A stretch of 64,000 nt of DNA from Acinetobacter proteolyticus (GTDB taxonomy: Bacteria; Pseudomonadota; Gammaproteobacteria; Pseudomonadales; Moraxellaceae), in NCBI RefSeq assembly GCF_000367945.1, contig NZ_KB849179.1:2663592-2727591 (forward strand), written 5' to 3'. Below are positions 59,668 through 64,000 of this stretch, piece after piece. How positions within the stretch are numbered: the first letter of the stretch is position 1; each line of letters starts with the position of its first letter. A program made the translations under genes and the position numbers. Under the pieces are notes generated by a model. It saw only the letters and a list, made by a program, of their open reading frames with translations, had not been told where the DNA came from and did not search any database.

Positions 59668-61161
59668 TCATAAAATCAATCCGTTTGATGATAATTCAAC
59701 CGCTTTGATCACTGCGCGAGCTTTTATTTGGGTTTCATTCCACTCAGATTCAGGATTTGAGTCTGCAACCAGCCCTGCTCCTGCCTGTACATAGACCTTT
59801 TGATCGCGAATAACGCAGGTACGAATTGCAATCGACATGTCCATTTCACCATGCCAACCTAAATATCCAACAGCACCGCCAAATACACCACGTTTCACAG
59901 GCTCAACTTCATCAATAATTTCCATGGCACGGATTTTTGGTGCACCTGAAAGTGTTCCCGCAGGGAATGTCGCTTTAAACACATCCAAAGCATCTACATC
60001 ATCCCGCACCTCACCCTGTACATTCGAGACAATATGCATCACATGGGAATAACGTTCGATCACCATCCGATCAGTCACTTGCACTTTACCGATTTTAGAT
60101 ACACGTCCGACATCGTTACGCCCCAGATCAATCAGCATTAGATGTTCAGCAATCTCTTTTTCATCTGCCAGTAAATCCTGTTCCAAGGCAATATCTTCTT
60201 CCTTGGTTTTACCACGTGGCCGCGTTCCGGCCAAAGGACGCACCGTTGCAATGCCATTTTCTAAACGAGATAAAATTTCTGGCGATGAACCGACAATATG
60301 AAATGGCTTTTGGTCCGTCAGGGTTTGCCCTTGCACCAAAAATAAATACGGCGATGGATTTAAATGGCGAAGCGCACGATACACTTGCAGCGCTTCACCA
60401 TCAAAATCAGACACCATACGTTGCCCAGGCACCACCTGCATCACATCCCCTGCACGGATATATTCTTTGACCTTTTCAACCGTTTCAAGAAATTTTGCTT
60501 TGCCTGTGATCGATTCAAAATGTGGTGCTGTGTGCGGCTTCGCTTGCAAACTCACAGGTGTCGCCAACAATTGCTCCAACTGATCCAACTTTTGCTGGGC
60601 CTGTGCATAAGCATCAGCTTGGTTCGCATCGGCATGATGGATGAGGAACAAGGTATCTTTTAAATTATCAAACACAATCACGGTTTGAGAGAGCATCAAC
60701 CAAAGGTCGGGTAGCGTTACAGGATCAGCAGCAGGCACGTTTTTCAGTTTTGGTTCAATATAACGCACAGCGTCATAGCCCAAATAGCCCACTAATCCGC
60801 CAGTGAAGCTTGGCAAAGCAGGTAGTTCAACTTGCGTTGGGACTTTAAACTGGCTTTGAAACTCACGGATATAGTCAAAAGGATCAGCACAATCCTGCTG
60901 AAGCACAGTACCATCCGCCTGTTGTATGGTGAGTACACCCGCATTACAGGAAAAAACAGTGGACTCGCCCAAGCCGATCATGGAATAGCGTGCCCAGTTC
61001 TCGCCACCTTCAACAGACTCAAATAGATAGGCCTGCTTGTGTTGTTTAAAGCGAGCAAAAACAGAAAGTGGGGTTTCAGTATCGGCCAAACGCTGGCGAT
61101 AAACAGGAATGGTGTTATAGCCTGCTGCTTTTAATTGCTCAAATTGTACTAAGGTCGTCAT
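59668..61161 (-). CDS. trpE: anthranilate synthase component I
   Basis: Catalyses, with the TrpG amidotransferase, formation of anthranilate from chorismate, the first step of tryptophan synthesis. The 497 residues contain the N-terminal regulatory domain with the LLES-like feedback element (YLFESVEGGENWARYSMIGLG, near 48-69), and the chorismate-binding domain with GDVMQVVPGQRM, GSSPEILSRLENG, RPLAGTRPRGKT, DLGRNDVGRVS and FPAGTLSGAPKIRAMEIIDE. Lies 83 bp downstream of gph with a possible leader structure between. Confidence 0.96.
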   Translation of the reverse strand: MTTLVQFEQLKAAGYNTIPVYRQRLADTETPLSVFARFKQHKQAYLFESVEGGENWARYSMIGLGESTVFSCNAGVLTIQQADGTVLQQDCADPFDYIREFQSQFKVPTQVELPALPSFTGGLVGYLGYDAVRYIEPKLKNVPAADPVTLPDLWLMLSQTVIVFDNLKDTLFLIHHADANQADAYAQAQQKLDQLEQLLATPVSLQAKPHTAPHFESITGKAKFLETVEKVKEYIRAGDVMQVVPGQRMVSDFDGEALQVYRALRHLNPSPYLFLVQGQTLTDQKPFHIVGSSPEILSRLENGIATVRPLAGTRPRGKTKEEDIALEQDLLADEKEIAEHLMLIDLGRNDVGRVSKIGKVQVTDRMVIERYSHVMHIVSNVQGEVRDDVDALDVFKATFPAGTLSGAPKIRAMEIIDEVEPVKRGVFGGAVGYLGWHGEMDMSIAIRTCVIRDQKVYVQAGAGLVADSNPESEWNETQIKARAVIKAVELSSNGLIL

Positions 61162-61171
61162 GAATCTTCTC

Positions 61172-61248
61172 TATGGTTTTTAATTTCTGTGCGTTTTTTC
61201 TTTAGTGCTGTCTCAAGCCCGCCATCGAAAAACCATAATCATCTTCAT
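61172..61248 (-). promoter_or_regulatory. possible trpE leader: small ORF plus 10-bp inverted repeat
   Basis: An 11-codon frame (MKMIMVFRWRA, one Trp codon) begins in an ATGA overlap with the gph stop (61248-61213). A perfect inverted repeat, TATGGTTTTT/AAAAACCATA, links 61228-61237 with 61172-61181, ending beside the AGAAG ribosome site of trpE. Speculative. Confidence 0.3.
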
Positions 61249-61940
61249 GCTTGTCTCCTTACTAAATCTTCTTCTATCAATTCTGCCAAACTATCGACCA
61301 CTTGCTGTGGCTGACAGTCGTAAATACTTTCTCCATGATTATAGCCATAGCTGACCACAATACAATCAATACCTGCTCGTCTGGCTGCTTCAACATCATT
61401 ACTTGAATCACCAATCATCAAGGTGGCCGCTGTCGTAGTATTTTGTGCCTGCGCACAGTACAGCAAGGGTAAAGGATGTGGTTTACGCTCAGGCAGGCTA
61501 TCACCACCAATCACCATTTTAAAATATGGACTCAAGGCCAAGAGATCAAGAATGCCTTTTGCCAGCTGTTCTGGCTTATTGGTCACACAGGCCATCGCAA
61601 TATTATGGTTCTGGCAATATTCTAAAAATGGCAAAACACCTGTATATACCTGAGTATCCACACAAAGCTCTTGCGCATACACCTCAACAAAAGTACTGAG
61701 CAATTGTTGTTGCTGTTGGACATCCACCTGTCCAAATAAGTGCTCAAGAACGGACTCACATAATTTGGCCGCACCTTTCCCCACCCAAACCCGAACCTGA
61801 GCTTCAGTCACCAGAGGCAAGCCTAGTTTTTCCAAACTCAGATTCATGGCCCGATAGAGATCAGCAGCGGAATCCACCAGCGTTCCGTCAAGATCAAATA
61901 GAATCAGACTACGGTGTTGTAGCTGTGCAACAGACATCAT
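61245..61940 (-). CDS. gph: phosphoglycolate phosphatase
   Basis: HAD-superfamily phosphatase that removes 2-phosphoglycolate produced mainly by DNA repair. The 231 residues show HAD motif I LILFDLDGTLVDS near 14-26, the four-helix cap, motif II (ACVTNKP), the motif III Lys region (GGDSLPERKPHPLP) and motif IV (MIGDSSNDVEAARRAG). ATG 61940 (MMSVAQLQ) has AAGGGG upstream; longer frames run through a terminator hairpin and are unlikely. The gph-trpE order is shared with pseudomonads. Confidence 0.92.
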   Translation of the reverse strand: MMSVAQLQHRSLILFDLDGTLVDSAADLYRAMNLSLEKLGLPLVTEAQVRVWVGKGAAKLCESVLEHLFGQVDVQQQQQLLSTFVEVYAQELCVDTQVYTGVLPFLEYCQNHNIAMACVTNKPEQLAKGILDLLALSPYFKMVIGGDSLPERKPHPLPLLYCAQAQNTTTAATLMIGDSSNDVEAARRAGIDCIVVSYGYNHGESIYDCQPQQVVDSLAELIEEDLVRRQA

Positions 61941-61960
61941 CACGTCCCCTTCAGAAATGA

Positions 61961-61989
61961 AAAAAGGCACACCCAGATGGGCATGCCTT
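61961..61989 (-). terminator. terminator after FHA-domain gene
   Basis: Minus-strand AAGGCATGCCCA/TGGGTGTGCCTT hairpin followed by TTTTTTC, 22 nt past the FHA stop and only 20 nt upstream of the gph start. Confidence 0.75.
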
Positions 61990-62010
61990 GATTGTAAAAG
62001 CTTCGCCCGA

Positions 62011-62628
62011 TTATTTAAAGAACAGCCAAGCAATCACCGCCAGAATGATCAATACAATAATAGAAATGAGGCCAACTGTAGCATTCTTCTGTTGCTCTTT
62101 TTCTGCAGCGACACGCGAAACAGGTTCTTCAATGGCAACAGCTTGTGGCTCTGCTACCGCCTGTACATTGATTCCTTCAGGAATCGGCGCTGGTTTTGGA
62201 ATCGCCACTTGCTGCGGCATCCCATCACGCGTGATCGGCGTTTCAACTGCGCGCTCAGCAATACTTGGCATACCCTGATCCGTTGAGCTTGACGCTACAG
62301 GTTCAATCTCGATTTCAGGCAATTCAATTTCAGACACCGCTGGTGCAAGTACCGAAAACACAAAACTGGCAAATTGTAGAATATCGCCATCATGCAATTC
62401 AGTCTCCTGCTCAACACGTACATCATTAATAAATGTACCGTTCGACGAATTCAGGTCTTGCACCCAAAGCTGTTGATCTTTTAACAATAACGCCGCATGG
62501 CGACGTGAAATATCTGCTGACTGTAACAAAATATCGGCATCTTGATGTCTTCCCACCAACATGTCACTTTCGATACTGAGTTCTTGCCCCGTAAATTCAC
62601 CTGTAATGGCTTGTAATTTCCAAGTCAT
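62011..62628 (-). CDS. FHA-domain protein with C-terminal membrane anchor
   Basis: A 205-residue protein. The forkhead-associated domain (about 22-90) shows VGRHQDADILL, SRRHAAL and NSSNGTFIND, the conserved Gly-Arg, Ser-x-x-His and Asn-Gly residues that bind phosphothreonine. A Pro/Glu-rich linker (about 95-180) leads to one C-terminal membrane helix (about 184-203, ending IAWLFFK), so the FHA domain should face the cytoplasm. Partner unknown. It lies 63 bp after gspD on the same strand, possibly in one transcript. Confidence 0.85.
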   Translation of the reverse strand: MTWKLQAITGEFTGQELSIESDMLVGRHQDADILLQSADISRRHAALLLKDQQLWVQDLNSSNGTFINDVRVEQETELHDGDILQFASFVFSVLAPAVSEIELPEIEIEPVASSSTDQGMPSIAERAVETPITRDGMPQQVAIPKPAPIPEGINVQAVAEPQAVAIEEPVSRVAAEKEQQKNATVGLISIIVLIILAVIAWLFFK

Positions 62629-62691
62629 AGATGCATATCCTTATAGAATTTCTTGCAATCATAACATTGTGGCATAAGCGCTTCTGTGCAT

Positions 62692-64000
62692 CTACTGTGA
62701 AGACGCTGGTCGAATCGTGGTAGTGGTGACCGTATTTTTGCTCCGCTCAGTTTCTTTTGCTGGCAGTTGTACTGTTTTTTGTTGCACTTGAGGTGCTTCA
62801 ACAGCAACGGGGGTCGTCACCACAACGGCTTTGTTCTGCGTAGCCGTTGGGACCTTCTGATAAGGCGAATTCACGACTGGCGCTTGCGGGTTATAAATAT
62901 CGGCCACATTTTCTGGCAGTTTGGCAAAGTTACCATTTTTGTCCATTGAAAGTTGCAAACTATAGAGCTGGTTATAACGCTGTTGAGAAATACGGCGTAC
63001 ATCATTGGCATCGCCCACAATGGTCGGATGGATAAACACCAATAGATTACGCTTGATATTACTCCTCGCATCGGCACGGAATAAACGCCCAAGATAAGGA
63101 ATACTACTCAGACCAGGAATACCTTGGCGCGATAATGACGTATTATCTGCAATCAAGCCTCCCAACACCACTGTTTGCCCATGTTCCGCAAGCACAGCAG
63201 TTTTAATGGCGCGCTTATTGGTAACCAAGTCTGTTGCTTGGCCTTTGTTATTCTGAACATCCGAAACTTCCTGTTCAACTTCAAGACGAACCGTACCATT
63301 GTCACCAATATGTGGAATCACTTTTAGCGTAACACCCACATCCTTACGCTCAACCGTTGTATAAGGATTGACTGTACCTGAAGTTCCCGTCGATACCGAA
63401 CCCGTCACAAACGGAACGTTTTGACCTACGACAATATAAGCTTCTTCATTATCCATCGTCACAATCGACGGTGTAGACAAAAAGTTGGATTTGGTATTGG
63501 TTTTCAAGGCTTGGATCAGCGCACCATAGGCTTTACGTGAGTTTTCAAAATTACCAATCCCAAGTGTGGCACCATTGCCTTTATTGGCATCACCTGCAAT
63601 CGCTGCAGCTGCGCCACTCGCCCCGCCCGTGGCATAACCTGCGGCAATGGATGCCAGACTCGCGCCCACATTACTAAAGCTAATCAGGCCAACACCACTG
63701 CTTAAATCACCCAAGGCCCACTGAATCCCCAGTTGATCTGCATCATCGCCTGAGACTTCAATAATTGCAGCTTCAATGAGTACTTGTTGACGGCGAATAT
63801 CCAGCTGTTGAATAGCCGCTTCGACTTCACGCATTAATTGTGGTTCAGCTTTGACCACCAATGCATTTTGCGTTGGGTCAGCAATAATACTAATACCTGC
63901 ACCATTAAAGCTGGTGATACTGGAGTTTTGACTATTGCTTGAATTGCCATTTAGATTAATTGAAGGCGTCGAAAAAGAGGAAGACGACGAACCTGTGGTT
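62692..64000 (-). CDS. gspD: type II secretion secretin GspD, N-terminally truncated by window edge
   Basis: Outer-membrane pore of type II secretion. The frame stays open to the right edge, so the N terminus is missing. Visible: a Ser/Asn-rich stretch at the start; end of the N3 domain (DPTQNALVVKAEP, ATIQQLD-type segment); the secretin core from VLIEAAIIEVSGDDADQLGIQWALG, including TPSIVTMDNEEAYIVVGQNVPFVTG and TAVLAEHGQTVVLGGLIADN; and the signature GIPGLSSIPYLGRLFR…RNLLVFIHPTIV. A Gln/Thr/Lys-rich tail of about 60 residues follows, plausibly the pilotin-binding region. Confidence 0.93.
   Translation of the reverse strand, partial: TTGSSSSSFSTPSINLNGNSSNSQNSSITSFNGAGISIIADPTQNALVVKAEPQLMREVEAAIQQLDIRRQQVLIEAAIIEVSGDDADQLGIQWALGDLSSGVGLISFSNVGASLASIAAGYATGGASGAAAAIAGDANKGNGATLGIGNFENSRKAYGALIQALKTNTKSNFLSTPSIVTMDNEEAYIVVGQNVPFVTGSVSTGTSGTVNPYTTVERKDVGVTLKVIPHIGDNGTVRLEVEQEVSDVQNNKGQATDLVTNKRAIKTAVLAEHGQTVVLGGLIADNTSLSRQGIPGLSSIPYLGRLFRADARSNIKRNLLVFIHPTIVGDANDVRRISQQRYNQLYSLQLSMDKNGNFAKLPENVADIYNPQAPVVNSPYQKVPTATQNKAVVVTTPVAVEAPQVQQKTVQLPAKETERSKNTVTTTTIRPASSQ

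Overview
The window reads as chromosomal DNA of a gammaproteobacterium, most probably Acinetobacter. This is inferred from remembered gene content and order: tpiA-secG-tRNA-Leu-tRNA-fMet, pilBCD-coaE, an LpxO-type lipid A hydroxylase, fadBA, and gph-trpE beside a Thr/Tyr/Gly/Thr tRNA-tuf-tRNA-Trp-secE-nusG-rplKAJL-rpoBC block. Base composition is AT-rich. I see no insertion sequence, prophage, integron, CRISPR array or rRNA operon. Nearly all DNA is ordinary core genome, and coding density is high.

Layout. 1-1410: minus-strand tpiA, secG, tRNA-Leu, initiator tRNA-Met. 1783-6219: type IV pilus assembly genes pilB, pilC, pilD and then coaE. 6216-8364: a DMT transporter, rlmB and ppnP on the minus strand. 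8365-8855: a non-coding stretch with degenerate tandem repeats. 8856-11619: recN, yqgE, ruvX. 11675-16244: a three-gene FUSC/DUF1656/HlyD efflux operon facing an IclR-type regulator. 16453-22648: minus-strand housekeeping and envelope genes (beta-propeller-like protein, pgsA, thioesterase, uvrC, PH-domain protein, lpxO). 23043-26381: fadBA. 26547-33092: small envelope or unknown proteins, an ABC exporter with a membrane-anchored coiled-coil neighbour, and a FrnE-like DsbA protein. 33650-37441: three poorly characterised plus-strand genes, including two paralogous predicted outer-membrane barrels. 37529-45249: htpG, an LprI-like protein, OmpW, a Na+/H+ antiporter-family protein, an alpha/beta hydrolase, a hotdog protein and two glycine-zipper lipoproteins. 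45414-59568: the RNA polymerase/ribosomal protein/translation block, all on the minus strand. 59668-64000: trpE, gph, an FHA protein and the C-terminal part of the type II secretin gspD, which runs off the right edge.

How the genes work together. PilB/PilC/PilD build type IV pili, and PilD-type peptidases normally also process pseudopilins of the type II system to which GspD belongs. FadB and FadA form the beta-oxidation complex. FUSC, DUF1656 and HlyD proteins form an AaeXAB-like aromatic-compound efflux set. The translation block carries visible RNA control structures: a folded L10-type leader before rplJ and an attenuator-like hairpin pair between rplL and rpoB.

I did not find a clear new defence or mobile system. 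The best candidates for undescribed biology are the 33650-37441 unknown/paralogous barrel cluster, several perfect palindromes in promoter regions (uvrC, the efflux/IclR gap, tpiA/pilB), a possible leader structure before trpE, duplicated direct repeats upstream of ompW, and G-rich paired-hairpin elements inside the rpo/rpl operons. All functions were assigned by reading motifs; no database search was run.
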